The translations under genes were made by a program, and so were the position numbers. A stretch of 19,351 bases of DNA from Methanomicrobiales archaeon. Lineage in GTDB: Archaea > Halobacteriota > Methanomicrobia > Methanomicrobiales > Methanoculleaceae. The notes under the pieces are model-generated. The model saw only the letters and a list, made by a program, of their open reading frames with translations. It searched no databases and was not told the origin of the DNA. The number at the start of each line of letters is the position of its first letter. The stretch's first letter is position 1. Below, in pieces: positions 7,011 to 14,040 of this stretch. Location of the stretch: the NCBI GenBank assembly GCA_012511245.1, contig JAAZGM010000112.1, positions 1 to 19,351 of the forward strand. The letters run 5' to 3'.

Positions 7011-7886
7011 ATGTTTGAGGGAATCCTTCCAGCAATCATTACTCCTTTTTACCGGGACTCACGATCAAGTCTCGATATTGAAGGATTACAGTCCAACATT
7101 GAGTTTCTCCTGCAGCGCGGGGTTCACGGCATCGTGCCCTGCGGGTCGACAGGTGAATCCGCAACGCTCACGTTCGAAGAGCACGAACTGGTGATCGGCA
7201 AGACCGTCGAGGTCGTCAACGGCCGGGTGCCGGTGCTTGCCGGGACAGGATCGAACAACACAGAGGAGGCCGTCCGCCTGACACGTTCGGCAAAGGATGC
7301 AGGTGCGGATGGCGCGCTCGTCATCAGTCCATATTACAACAAACCGAACCGGTCCGGTCTCGTCAAGCACTTCACGAAACTTGCGGACCTCGATCTTCCA
7401 ATCATACTCTACAACGTCCCTGGCCGGACGGGGCAGAACCTCCAGCCCGATCTGGTGGCGGAACTGGCCAAACACCCGAACATCGTCGGGATCAAGGAAG
7501 CAAGCGGCGACATCAGCCAGATAACCCGGATCATCGAAATGACGCAGGACGAGGAGTTCAACGTGATCTCCGGGGATGATGCGATGACCCTCCCTGTCCT
7601 TGCCATGGGGGGAGCCGGTGTCATATCGGTGACGGCAAACGTCGATCCCGGCCGGATGGTGGGGATGTACGAGGCCTATCAGGCCGGTGATCTTACCCGC
7701 GCGCGCGTTCTGCACTATGAACTTGCTCCGCTCATGCGGGCGATGTTTATCGACACGAACCCTATTCCTGTAAAGAGGGCAGTTGGGCTCCTCGGGATGG
7801 CTGCAGGGCCGGTAAGGCTGCCGCTCGATGATCTCGATGAGGGAAAGACGGAGCAACTGAGGAAGGTGCTGGTAAATCATGGTTAA
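7011..7886 (+). CDS. dapA: 4-hydroxy-tetrahydrodipicolinate synthase
   Basis: DapA condenses pyruvate with aspartate-semialdehyde, the first committed step of lysine/diaminopimelate synthesis. At 291 residues it is a complete TIM barrel. The Schiff-base lysine is K162 (GIKEASGD), with the proton-relay residues T47 (CGSTGES), Y134 (YNVPGRTG) and a Tyr in SPYYNKP (Y108/Y109), plus substrate-binding R139. GISVTANV-like and DDAMTL motifs further on are also typical. The start ATG at 7011 lies 10 bases after the eS17 stop, without a clear ribosome site, so translation may be coupled. It overlaps dapB by 8 bases. Related aldolases of the same family use other substrates, but the dapB and asd neighbours make the lysine role nearly certain. 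Confidence 0.97.
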   Translation: MFEGILPAIITPFYRDSRSSLDIEGLQSNIEFLLQRGVHGIVPCGSTGESATLTFEEHELVIGKTVEVVNGRVPVLAGTGSNNTEEAVRLTRSAKDAGADGALVISPYYNKPNRSGLVKHFTKLADLDLPIILYNVPGRTGQNLQPDLVAELAKHPNIVGIKEASGDISQITRIIEMTQDEEFNVISGDDAMTLPVLAMGGAGVISVTANVDPGRMVGMYEAYQAGDLTRARVLHYELAPLMRAMFIDTNPIPVKRAVGLLGMAAGPVRLPLDDLDEGKTEQLRKVLVNHG

Positions 7887-8637
7887 GATAGCCGTATCCG
7901 GTGCCCTGGGCCGTATGGGTACCAACATTGGCCAGGTTGTCAACGGAGCTCCGGACATGGAGCTTGTGGGAGGCATCGATGTGCGAGAGGGGATGCTTTT
8001 TGGAAAAGAAGTCGTTCCCGCTGATCAGATAGATGTATTCCTGAAGGAGAAGAAGCCCGATGTTCTGGTCGACTTCACCATCGCGGCCGCTGCGGTCGAG
8101 AACATCAAGGCCGCCGCACGGAACAACGTGGCGCTCGTCGTCGGAACGACGGGGTTCACCCCTGAGCAGAGGGCGATTATCGCAGGCGCTGTTGAGGGAA
8201 CCGTCCCGGCGGTGATATCGAGCAACTTCTCCGTAGGTGTCAACATCTTCTGGAAACTCGTGCGGGAAGCGGCACGTGAGCTCGGTGATTATGATATCGA
8301 GGTCACCGAAGCCCATCACCGCTACAAGAAAGATGCCCCGAGCGGAACGGCAAAGACCATCCTTGAGATCCTGGACCAGGAACTTGGGGGCCGCGAGAAG
8401 ACCTACGGCCGTGTCGGCGAGACCGAGCGGAAAGATGAGATCGGTGTTCACGTCATCCGTGGAGGAGATATCGTCGGCGATCATTCGGTTCTCTTCGCCG
8501 GGAACTTCGAATGCATCGAGATATCCCACCGGGCTTATGACAGGGCGGTCTTTGCCCAGGGCGCTGTCCGGGCCGCACGCTGGGTCGTCGGCAGAGAATC
8601 GCGCATCTATGATATGTCGGATGTTCTCGGGCTGTGA
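7879..8637 (+). CDS. dapB: 4-hydroxy-tetrahydrodipicolinate reductase
   Basis: DapB reduces the DapA product to tetrahydrodipicolinate with NAD(P)H. At 252 residues it is complete. The Rossmann motif SGALGRMG (7-14) opens the protein and the catalytic/substrate motif EAHHRYKKDAPSGTA contains H146, H147 and K150, aligning with E. coli H159, H160 and K163, followed by PSGT. FTIAAAAVENI and VVGTTGFT are family motifs. The ATG at 7879 lies inside the end of dapA, an 8-base overlap in another frame, so the two are translationally coupled. The next enzyme, DapL in most methanogens, is not in the window. The operon may end here, because a separate promoter is visible for the ferredoxin that follows. 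Confidence 0.97.
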   Translation: MVKIAVSGALGRMGTNIGQVVNGAPDMELVGGIDVREGMLFGKEVVPADQIDVFLKEKKPDVLVDFTIAAAAVENIKAAARNNVALVVGTTGFTPEQRAIIAGAVEGTVPAVISSNFSVGVNIFWKLVREAARELGDYDIEVTEAHHRYKKDAPSGTAKTILEILDQELGGREKTYGRVGETERKDEIGVHVIRGGDIVGDHSVLFAGNFECIEISHRAYDRAVFAQGAVRAARWVVGRESRIYDMSDVLGL

Positions 8638-8649
8638 TGGGTCAAAGCG

Positions 8650-8693
8650 AAATTTATTTTTGGTGCAATTCTAAAACTAAGTATATTCGGAGG
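8650..8693 (+). promoter_or_regulatory. Promoter and strong ribosome site for the ferredoxin gene
   Basis: An AT-rich AAATTTATTTTTG (8650-8662) after the dapB stop is a TATA-box candidate. GGAGG at 8689-8693 is 7 bases from the TTG at 8701 and decides that unusual start codon. Confidence 0.55.
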
Positions 8694-8700
8694 AATTGAA

Positions 8701-8874
8701 TTGGCAGCAGTTGTTGATGTTGAAAAGTGTACCGGTTGTGAAACATGTGTGGACATCTGTCCCGCTTCTGCTATCACCATGGAAGACGGCAAGGCAAAAA
8801 TCGATGTTGATCTCTGCGTTGATTGCGAGACCTGCGTTGACGAGTGCCCTTCGGAAGCGATCTCCATGGAATAA
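8701..8874 (+). CDS. 2[4Fe-4S] ferredoxin, 57 residues, TTG start
   Basis: A complete small bacterial-type ferredoxin, a low-potential electron carrier. It has two full cluster motifs, CTGCETCVDICP (C10, C13, C16, C20) and CVDCETCVDECP (C39, C42, C45, C49), with the pseudo-symmetric spacers ASAITMEDG and SEAISME. The start is TTG at 8701: GGAGG lies 7 bases upstream, the reading begins AAVVDVEKC as in other short methanogen ferredoxins, and there is no upstream ATG in frame. Composition is strongly acidic. It sits between dapB and asd on the same strand, but its own promoter and lack of a pathway link suggest it is simply a highly expressed carrier, for example for hydrogenase, formylmethanofuran dehydrogenase or reductases. 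The partner cannot be deduced. Confidence 0.95.
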   Translation: MAAVVDVEKCTGCETCVDICPASAITMEDGKAKIDVDLCVDCETCVDECPSEAISME

Positions 8875-8885
8875 AGAAACCAACT

Positions 8886-8896
8886 CTTTTAATACC
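8886..8896 (+). promoter_or_regulatory. TATA box candidate for asd
   Basis: CTTTTAATACC lies 26-36 bases before the asd ATG at 8922, and no ribosome site precedes that ATG. This points to a leaderless transcript. The T-rich CTTTT may also terminate the ferredoxin message. Confidence 0.5.
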
Positions 8897-8921
8897 ACCT
8901 ACACTACAGATATCTCTGTCT

Positions 8922-9938
8922 ATGATTAATGTAGGAGTGCTTGGTGCCACAGGGGCGGTGGGACAGCGCTTTGTCCAGTTGCTTGCCGGTCATCCCTGGT
9001 TTAATCTCCAGACCCTGACTGCATCTGAACGAAGTGCAGGGAAACCGTACGGTAAGGTGGTCAAATGGCGCCTTGATGCGCCGTACCCGGATACCATCAG
9101 TGATATCGTCATCACTCCCACAACTGTCGAGAGCCTGAAGGACTGCGACCTTGTCTTCTCGGCACTCCCCCCCGAGGTGGCAACGCCGCTTGAGGCAGAG
9201 ATCGCCGATGCAGGTATCGGTGTCTGCAGCAATGCCCGTTCGCATCGTATGGACGCGGATGTACCGCTGGTGATCCCTGAGGTCAATCCGGATCATCTCG
9301 GCCTGATCGATATCCAGCGCGACCGTGGACGCGACGGGTTCATTGTGACAAACCCGAACTGTTCGACGATCGTCCTTGTTCTGGCTCTTGCACCCCTGCG
9401 GTCTTTTGAGTTTCATGATGTGCGTGTGGCGACCATGCAGGCTATCTCGGGTGGTGGGTTTGCCGGCGTTGCTGCTATGGATATCTATGACAATGTCGTT
9501 CCCTACATCGGCTCTGAAGAGGAGAAGATGGAGATCGAGACGCTGAAGATCATGGGGACGTTTGACGGGTCAGAGGTGACTCCTGCCCCACTCAACGTGA
9601 GTGCAAGCTGTCACCGGGTTCCTGTCATCGATGGACACACCATGGCGATCTGGGTCGACGTGAAAGATCCGGTTGCCGAGGTGAAAAAAGCTTACGCAAA
9701 CTTTAAGTCCCCATTCAGCAATCTACCCTTACAGCCGGAGAGGGCCGTTGAGCTCTTCGACCTCCCTGACCGTCCGCAGCCACGGCTTGACCGCAACCGC
9801 GGGCGGGGCATGACGGTGTCTGTAGGGAGAATCCGCGAGGGATTGCGGTTTGTTGCACTCGGTCACAACACCATCCGTGGGGCTGCAGGTGCATCCGTCC
9901 TCAACGCAGAACTGATATACTCAAGGAAGTACCTTTAG
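8922..9938 (+). CDS. asd: Aspartate-semialdehyde dehydrogenase, archaeal/fungal type
   Basis: Asd reduces aspartyl-phosphate to aspartate-semialdehyde with NADPH, feeding DapA as well as threonine and methionine synthesis. At 338 residues it is complete. The NADP motif VGVLGATGAVGQRF (4-17) opens the protein, the catalytic cysteine is C147 in VTNPNCSTI, and the active-site His is H239 in HRVPVIDGHT. Those motifs mark the archaeal/fungal branch. The in-frame codon run extends upstream to 8844, but that overlaps the ferredoxin; the ATG at 8922 starts directly at the Rossmann fold (MINVGVLGATG) and has a TATA box at the right distance. It is followed 13 bases later by albA. Aspartokinase is not in the window. 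Confidence 0.97.
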   Translation: MINVGVLGATGAVGQRFVQLLAGHPWFNLQTLTASERSAGKPYGKVVKWRLDAPYPDTISDIVITPTTVESLKDCDLVFSALPPEVATPLEAEIADAGIGVCSNARSHRMDADVPLVIPEVNPDHLGLIDIQRDRGRDGFIVTNPNCSTIVLVLALAPLRSFEFHDVRVATMQAISGGGFAGVAAMDIYDNVVPYIGSEEEKMEIETLKIMGTFDGSEVTPAPLNVSASCHRVPVIDGHTMAIWVDVKDPVAEVKKAYANFKSPFSNLPLQPERAVELFDLPDRPQPRLDRNRGRGMTVSVGRIREGLRFVALGHNTIRGAAGASVLNAELIYSRKYL

Positions 9939-9951
9939 ACGAGGTGGGCTA

Positions 9952-10227
9952 ATGATAAAGGACAACACAGTATTCGTAGGAAATAAACCTGTCATGAACT
10001 ATGTGCTTGCGGTGGTCACCCAGTTCAACAATGGAGCGGAGGAGGTTGCAATCAAGGCCCGGGGGAAGGCAATCTCGCGTGCGGTTGATACGGCGGAGAT
10101 CGCGCTCAACCGGTTCCTTGCAAACGTCGATAAAAAGGAGATCTTCACGTCAACCGAGATGATCGATACCGATACAGGAAAGACCAACGTATCGAGTATT
10201 GAGATCGTTCTCACTCACGCGAAATGA
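9952..10227 (+). CDS. albA: DNA/RNA-binding chromatin protein Alba
   Basis: A 91-residue Alba protein, an abundant archaeal nucleoid protein that binds DNA and RNA as a dimer and is controlled by lysine acetylation in some species. The motif VGNKPVMNYVLAVVTQFN near residues 9-26 corresponds to the nucleic-acid-binding loop (the lysine in NKPVMNYV aligns with the acetylated region of Sulfolobus Alba). AIKARGKAISRAVDTAEIALNRF is the second helix. The ATG at 9952 is preceded by GAGGTG at the normal spacing. It may be co-transcribed with asd. The transcript probably ends at the hairpin overlapping the stop codon. Confidence 0.95.
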   Translation: MIKDNTVFVGNKPVMNYVLAVVTQFNNGAEEVAIKARGKAISRAVDTAEIALNRFLANVDKKEIFTSTEMIDTDTGKTNVSSIEIVLTHAK

Positions 10228-10245
10228 GATCTCATAACACTTTTT
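10224..10245 (+). terminator. Hairpin plus T-run terminator after albA
   Basis: ATGAGATCTCAT (10224-10235) is a perfect 12-base palindrome that overlaps the albA stop codon, followed after five bases by TTTTT (10241-10245). This fits termination of the asd-albA message. Confidence 0.55.
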
Positions 10246-10642
10246 CCGATCTCCTCTGATTGAAGTGCGGTCTCTCTGCTTGAGAGTCTGTTCTTGCGGC
10301 AGCACTCCCACACGCCCCTTTTACATCACCGTTTACAGAACATAGTCCTTTTTGCCGGAAGCACAGGAAGACCCGGGGCAGTGTCGTGCACGGTCATCCA
10401 AGGGGGATCGCGATGGTTCCCCCCGCTCCGGGGTGGAGGGGTGCCGGAAAGAGCCATGTTGAGGCGAGGTGGGTGGGAGGGGCGGTTCTCCTCTCCGTCG
10501 GCTTCACTCCCATGGCGGTATCCACCATGGTCCAGTGCACAGTGTGCTGATAGTCTCAGGTGCCCCGGGAAAACTCCTGTATGCGCCTTATTTGTCAGAC
10601 AGTCGTCAGTATGGCTGATATTGTATGAATCGACCATAAAGG
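10246..10642. other. Gene-free GC-rich spacer upstream of the exported-protein gene
   Basis: About 400 bases without a convincing gene. Open frames exist on both strands but have no family resemblance and low-complexity Pro/Gly/Arg-rich translations. It has G- and C-runs (about 10403-10445 and 10463-10484), a stretch at 10480-10539 resembling one at 11253-11313, and the palindrome TGTCAGACA at 10593-10601. It may hold a non-coding RNA, but no structure could be assigned. Confidence 0.4.
10592..10617. promoter_or_regulatory. Operator-like site TTGTCAGACA upstream of the exported-protein gene
   Basis: TTGTCAGACA (10592-10601) contains the palindrome TGTC-A-GACA and is followed by GTCGTCAG and TATGGCTG (10610-10617). 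Both TTGTCAGACA and TATGGCTG also occur in the cdrS control region at 15388-15420. The site lies about 40 bases upstream of the TATA box at 10643, a position that suits an activator or a remote operator. Confidence 0.4.
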
Positions 10643-10650
10643 TTTTATGA
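10643..10650 (+). promoter_or_regulatory. TATA box candidate of the exported-protein gene
   Basis: TTTTATGA lies 23-30 bases before the ATG at 10673 and no ribosome site is seen, pointing to a leaderless transcript. Confidence 0.5.
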
Positions 10651-10672
10651 CCCGCACCATATACGATATACT

Positions 10673-11116
10673 ATGAAACGGTTGGCGATCGGCGTGGTGC
10701 TAATGCTGGTGGCTGCTCTTGCTCTTCCTGCCATGGCAGCAGGTGAGGAGCGGCACAGTTACATAACCGTCAAAGACGTCACCGTTCGCCTGGATAGGGC
10801 AGACGCCGTCGTCACCATGAATTATACGATAGATGAGGGCATAGGGTTCCTCGTTCTCCTTCTGGGAAAATCCGATCTGAAACAGAAAACACTCGATATA
10901 CTGAACTTCAATAACGCCAGCGTCCAGTACCTCGATCTCGAGCGCGTCGAGGTGCGTGTGAAGGATGTGTCGACTGACTATGGGCAGGGGACCTACTGGT
11001 TCCCCGCACATGGGTTCGGCGTGGTAGTCCCCTCGCTCACCATCATCACCCCTCGTGATATCAAACACTACGAGAATGTTAGCGAGTTCCCTGATGGACT
11101 CGGCTATTTTGTCTGA
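10673..11116 (+). CDS. Exported protein of unknown function with N-terminal signal peptide
   Basis: A 147-residue protein with a clear signal peptide: basic MKR, a hydrophobic core AIGVVLMLVAALALP, and a likely signal peptidase site after AMA (about residue 22). There is no lipobox cysteine and no second membrane anchor, so the mature protein of about 125 residues is expected outside the membrane. Three Asn-X-Ser/Thr sequons (NYT, NAS, NVS) could be glycosylated. The mature part looks beta-rich (YITVKDVTVRLDRADAVVTMNYTID) with the motif TYWFPAHGFGVVVPSLTIITP. I recall similar uncharacterised proteins in methanogens but know no function. The gene stands alone between two gene-poor spacers of about 445 and 517 bases. 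Upstream lies a motif shared with the cdrS-ftsZ2 promoter. Confidence 0.85.
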   Translation: MKRLAIGVVLMLVAALALPAMAAGEERHSYITVKDVTVRLDRADAVVTMNYTIDEGIGFLVLLLGKSDLKQKTLDILNFNNASVQYLDLERVEVRVKDVSTDYGQGTYWFPAHGFGVVVPSLTIITPRDIKHYENVSEFPDGLGYFV

Positions 11117-11133
11117 TCTGGAGTGCTGATCCC

Positions 11134-11164
11134 CCGGCACTCGCCCGCCGGTCTTTTATACCGG
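11134..11164 (+). terminator. Hairpins and T-run after the exported-protein gene
   Basis: CCGGC (11134-11138) pairs with GCCGG (11147-11151), followed by TCTTTT. The overlapping CCGGT (11148-11152) can instead pair with ACCGG (11160-11164). The T-rich segment 18 to 40 bases after the stop fits termination. Confidence 0.45.
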
Positions 11165-11633
11165 TGTCACCCCCCGCTTATCCTGCGATACCGTGTTACT
11201 GAAGCATAAATTGGGGTTTCAGAAGGTATTTTATCCGGTAGAGGCTGGTGATGGGCGGGTCTCCCTCCCCCAGGAGCCACCACTCCCCATGGCAGTCCCC
11301 TCAGTCCACTGCATGGGGGGCGTCGGGAAATGTGACATCTGCTCTGAGGCACGGTTTTCGTGGGGATTGCTGAAGGGGGGCATGCAGGTATTCCCTGCCC
11401 TTCACAAACCCCTTCAAAAGCATCAGCTGCGGTCTGGATGGCGGGTGAGGCCCCCACAAAGTGCCGGGACACCAGTCGGCCGTTTGCCTCCATCCCGCTG
11501 ACGGCATCATCTCATCCGGGCGAGGCGGCGCCGTGAGTGGGAGGCGGATCAGCGCTGAAACGTTCAGGTTATGAAACGGCAGAAATGAGTAATATGTTTC
11601 AGTGAGGCGATGGATTTAGGGCTACTATCCCGT
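11165..11633. other. Gene-free spacer between the exported-protein gene and the DUF373 gene
   Basis: About 470 bases with no supported gene. Two overlapping minus-strand open frames (about 11167-11510) are Pro/Arg-rich and do not resemble known proteins. The segment 11253-11313 resembles 10480-10539. CTGAA-ACG-TTCAG near 11554-11566 is a small hairpin. The right end faces the 3' end of the DUF373 gene, so part of the spacer is just downstream sequence of two convergent genes. Confidence 0.4.
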
Positions 11634-12761
11634 TCACATGCCTCTTTTCAGCGTGATCGGTTCACGTTCGTTTGCCCACCTGCCCAGGAATGACTGGAGG
11701 TACACCCCAAAGAAAGCACAGAAGAGTCCCCCTATTATCGCAAAAAGGATATACAGCACGCCGTTCGCACTTGTTATGGGAAATCCGACGATCTCGCTGC
11801 TGATCGAGAGGATATACACGCTTGCCCCGTAAGCGATAGCCCCGATAGCCAGGACGAAGAATGGCAGGGCGATAACACGCTGGATTGCCTCACGCTCGTT
11901 TAGGAAGACATCGATGATCTTTCCCACCGATGCCACAAGCCCGGCAGCGGTGAACCAGGCGATGGAACCGTAGATGAACGCGAGCAGCTGGATGACGATG
12001 CCGAATGGCGAGTAGTACTCAAGAAAGCTTATGAGCCCTAGGATAATTCCAACGATACCAAGCAGTATCGCAGCGATATAGGATACAAACGTGAACCTCC
12101 CGCCGTGGAGCGATGTCTTCAGCGAGGTGACCAGATAGTTGAAGAATTCGTCGATCCCCATACCCTTGAAGAGCAGGTATGTCCCTATGACGCCGATGAC
12201 GACGATGGTCGCACCTTCCGGGTATCCAAGCAGGTAGCCTATGGCGTAGAGAAGCATCGCGAGGCCGAGCGGGACGAGCACGATCTTTGAGACCTTTGGG
12301 TCATCGAGAAGGCGCCTCAGGATGTAGTATGTCCCCTCAAGGTTCGGCATCTGGTTGACAACGACCCTCCGCACACTGCTGACCGGCACCCGGGACTGGA
12401 TGATCGGCAGGACATACTCGTCCTCAGCTCCATCCGTTACGATAACACATGATGTAGAGTCCGTTGCAGAGAGGATTGAGTCAAGGCTGGACGCTACCCG
12501 CCGATCGCCCTCGATCAGGTTCATGTGGTTGCCACAGATGACGGCAACAGCGACCTCTTCTCCTTTTTTGGAGAGTTCGTCGTAGAGTTTGATCGTCTCA
12601 AAGATTGCGTTGATGTCGGAGTCCTCGGGATCTGCCAGAGCAAGTGAAGTCGCTGCATGAAGACATGCCTCCCTGCCCACGATAGGGCCATCGATCCCGG
12701 CCTTAAATCCGAGGTCGTCATCGCGATCGACACAGAGGACCAGCGTCCGCTCTTTTGCCAT
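11634..12761 (-). CDS. DUF373 family membrane protein
   Basis: A 375-residue protein of the archaeal DUF373 family (PF04123). The N-terminal soluble part (1-155) starts with the family motif TLVLCVDRDDDLGFKAGIDGPIVGRE and alternates beta strands and helices (VAVAVICGN, SCVIVTDGAEDE). It is followed by about six membrane helices, roughly 160-179, 183-200, 224-246, 253-279, 297-320 and 333-357. The soluble half looks like a nucleotide- or metal-binding Rossmann-like domain (my inference; CVDRDDD is suggestive). No biochemical function is established to my knowledge. The ATG at 12761 has no ribosome site but a TATA-like ATTTAATAG lies 23-31 bases upstream (about 12784-12792), so a leaderless transcript is likely. 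The gene follows the coiled-coil gene on the same strand by 55 bases but probably has its own promoter. Confidence 0.9.
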   Translation of the reverse strand: MAKERTLVLCVDRDDDLGFKAGIDGPIVGREACLHAATSLALADPEDSDINAIFETIKLYDELSKKGEEVAVAVICGNHMNLIEGDRRVASSLDSILSATDSTSCVIVTDGAEDEYVLPIIQSRVPVSSVRRVVVNQMPNLEGTYYILRRLLDDPKVSKIVLVPLGLAMLLYAIGYLLGYPEGATIVVIGVIGTYLLFKGMGIDEFFNYLVTSLKTSLHGGRFTFVSYIAAILLGIVGIILGLISFLEYYSPFGIVIQLLAFIYGSIAWFTAAGLVASVGKIIDVFLNEREAIQRVIALPFFVLAIGAIAYGASVYILSISSEIVGFPITSANGVLYILFAIIGGLFCAFFGVYLQSFLGRWANEREPITLKRGM

Positions 12762-12783
12762 TCAATAGAACATCGCGTCTAAC

Positions 12784-12792
12784 CTATTAAAT
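12784..12792 (-). promoter_or_regulatory. TATA box candidate of the DUF373 gene
   Basis: The minus strand reads ATTTAATAG 23-31 bases before the ATG at 12761, in the 55-base gap after the coiled-coil gene. Confidence 0.5.
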
Positions 12793-12816
12793 GATTTGCA
12801 GCGCAGGAAAAAAGTA

Positions 12817-13677
12817 TTAGATGAGTTTTGCGCGCTGAAGCAGCAGCAGATCGTCGGTGGTGATCTTCTCACCGTCACGGAACTGCTGGAAGACGCGCTC
12901 TGCCTCTTTTCTGACAGCCTTCTGCTCCTTTGTGACTTTGGTCTTCCTGGTCTTCTTCCGGAGACCCGATATGACCTTGTCATAGTCGCGGAGTTCTTTC
13001 TGGCAGGCGATGAACTGCTTGTGCTCTTCATCAGCAGCTTCCTGGGCTTCGACAAACTGCTGGTGAGCCTGATCGGCCTCCTCACGGGACTTGTCGGCCT
13101 TTCTATAGGACTCCACCATCAGATCGTGGTGCTGCTGCGCGGCTTCAGCCTTCTCGGTGACATCCTTGTGGATCTCAGAGGCCTGTCTCCGAAACTCGCG
13201 AGCTTCGGCAAGTTTCGTCCGCATCTCCTTGTTCTGCTCGAGTTCGGCCTCCTGATCTTTTGCCGCCGCCTTGAGCTGCTTGATCTTCTCGATCAGTTCC
13301 CGCTCTTTGTCGGTGCTGTAGACCTCGGTCTGCTGTTTGAACTCCAGGTGTTCAATCTGTTTCTGCAGCTCCTTGATGCCCCGGTTCTGGAGGTTGCCGT
13401 GCTCCCGCTTGAATGACTCAATATCTTCGAAAAGCGCATTTGCTTTATCGTTGTATTCATTCCTCTGGTCTTTCAGCGCCTGGACGTCCTCGTTGATTGT
13501 ATCCCGCTGCTCCTTGTGCTGCTGTGCCTCCTCGACAAATTCGCGGGTCTGCGTGTTTAATGTGTTGCGCTCGCGTGCATTTTTGCTGGCAAGTGCGTTC
13601 AACTCGTTGCGCCGGTCTTTGTGCTGTTCAGACTCCGCAAGGACTTTCTTTCTCTTCTCAATCAGATCGTTCAGCAT
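12817..13677 (-). CDS. Archaeal coiled-coil protein, COG1340 type
   Basis: A 286-residue protein that is almost entirely charged coiled coil (about 1-240, rich in Glu, Lys, Gln, Arg and Ala, with heptad-like QQHKEQRDTINEDVQALKDQRNEYNDKANAL). It ends in a basic stretch (LRKKTRKTKVTKEQKAV) and a short conserved-looking C-terminal module (EAERVFQQFRDGEKITTDDLLLLQRA). Proteins of this type, COG1340, are widespread in euryarchaea; some databases mislabel them phosphoserine phosphatase, but no catalytic motif is present. There is no membrane segment. The ATG at 13677 has GAGG 11 bases upstream. It lies downstream of ftsZ2 on the same strand with a 363-base gap, and upstream of the DUF373 gene. A structural or scaffolding role is a reasonable inference; the exact one is unknown. 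Confidence 0.88.
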   Translation of the reverse strand: MLNDLIEKRKKVLAESEQHKDRRNELNALASKNARERNTLNTQTREFVEEAQQHKEQRDTINEDVQALKDQRNEYNDKANALFEDIESFKREHGNLQNRGIKELQKQIEHLEFKQQTEVYSTDKERELIEKIKQLKAAAKDQEAELEQNKEMRTKLAEAREFRRQASEIHKDVTEKAEAAQQHHDLMVESYRKADKSREEADQAHQQFVEAQEAADEEHKQFIACQKELRDYDKVISGLRKKTRKTKVTKEQKAVRKEAERVFQQFRDGEKITTDDLLLLQRAKLI

Positions 13678-13840
13678 TCTTTACCAATCCTCGACATTCG
13701 GTACCTGTCTCATATCTCCGCCAGCAAAAGGCCGCTTCTGTGTGCTGCAGGGAGGGCGCCGCAGGCTCGTGTAACAGTACACCACAAGAAAAGACGTTTT
13801 CGGACTCGAAATCGAGACCGTCGTTCACCTGTCTGCTCAT
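13658..13840 (-). CDS. Possible small ORF (60 codons) ahead of the coiled-coil gene
   Basis: A short frame in the ftsZ2/coiled-coil gap that begins MSRQVNDGLDFESENVFSCG and ends overlapping the start of the coiled-coil gene by 20 bases. In its favour, GAGGT lies 7 bases before the ATG at 13840, and the overlap would allow translational coupling. Against it, I recognise no homologue, it has no clear fold (four scattered cysteines, no helix-rich or membrane part), and the codon use is not distinctive. It may be a leader peptide, a real small protein or chance. Confidence 0.22.
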   Translation of the reverse strand: MSRQVNDGLDFESENVFSCGVLLHEPAAPSLQHTEAAFCWRRYETGTECRGLVKNAERSD

Positions 13841-13916
13841 GTGTTCAACCTCGGTACTCTGGCAATCGCAGACCCGTTGGGCCTGTGCCCTGCATAATAC
13901 ACCCCGTGCTGGAGGG

Positions 13917-13972
13917 ATTATACAAGAACGTCTATAATTCTAACGTCATCTGTACTATTAAGTATTTCGTAG
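13917..13972 (-). promoter_or_regulatory. AT-rich promoter candidate upstream of the coiled-coil gene
   Basis: On the minus strand a CGAAATACTTAATAG stretch (about 13958-13972) resembles a BRE plus TATA box, and a second TTGTATAATC lies at about 13916-13925. Either would give a transcript running through the 60-codon frame into the coiled-coil gene with an unusually long leader of 200 bases or more. Confidence 0.4.
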
Positions 13973-13975
13973 AAG

Positions 13976-14026
13976 GGCCGGGAAGCACATCGCCGCCAGC
14001 TGGACCCGGCCAAAGAGGTGGAAAAA
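13976..14026 (-). terminator. Probable terminator region of ftsZ2
   Basis: Fifteen bases after the ftsZ2 stop on the minus strand there is a TTTTT run (14022-14026). It is followed by a 7-bp perfect inverted repeat GGCCGGG/CCCGGCC (arms 13976-13982 and 14005-14011, 22-base loop). Confidence 0.45.
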
Positions 14027-14040
14027 GATGGTTGGGTATT

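Noticed and set aside
7086..8529. Two long minus-strand frames opposite dapA and dapB
   Set aside because: Both are antisense shadows of clearly recognised enzymes.
10294..10650. Overlapping open frames on both strands in the spacer before the exported-protein gene
   Set aside because: Low-complexity Pro/Arg/Gly-rich translations without family resemblance or ribosome sites. Treated as non-coding.
11167..11510. Two overlapping minus-strand frames and one plus-strand frame in the spacer
   Set aside because: Mutually overlapping, no start signals, no recognisable family. A decayed gene cannot be excluded but is not supported.
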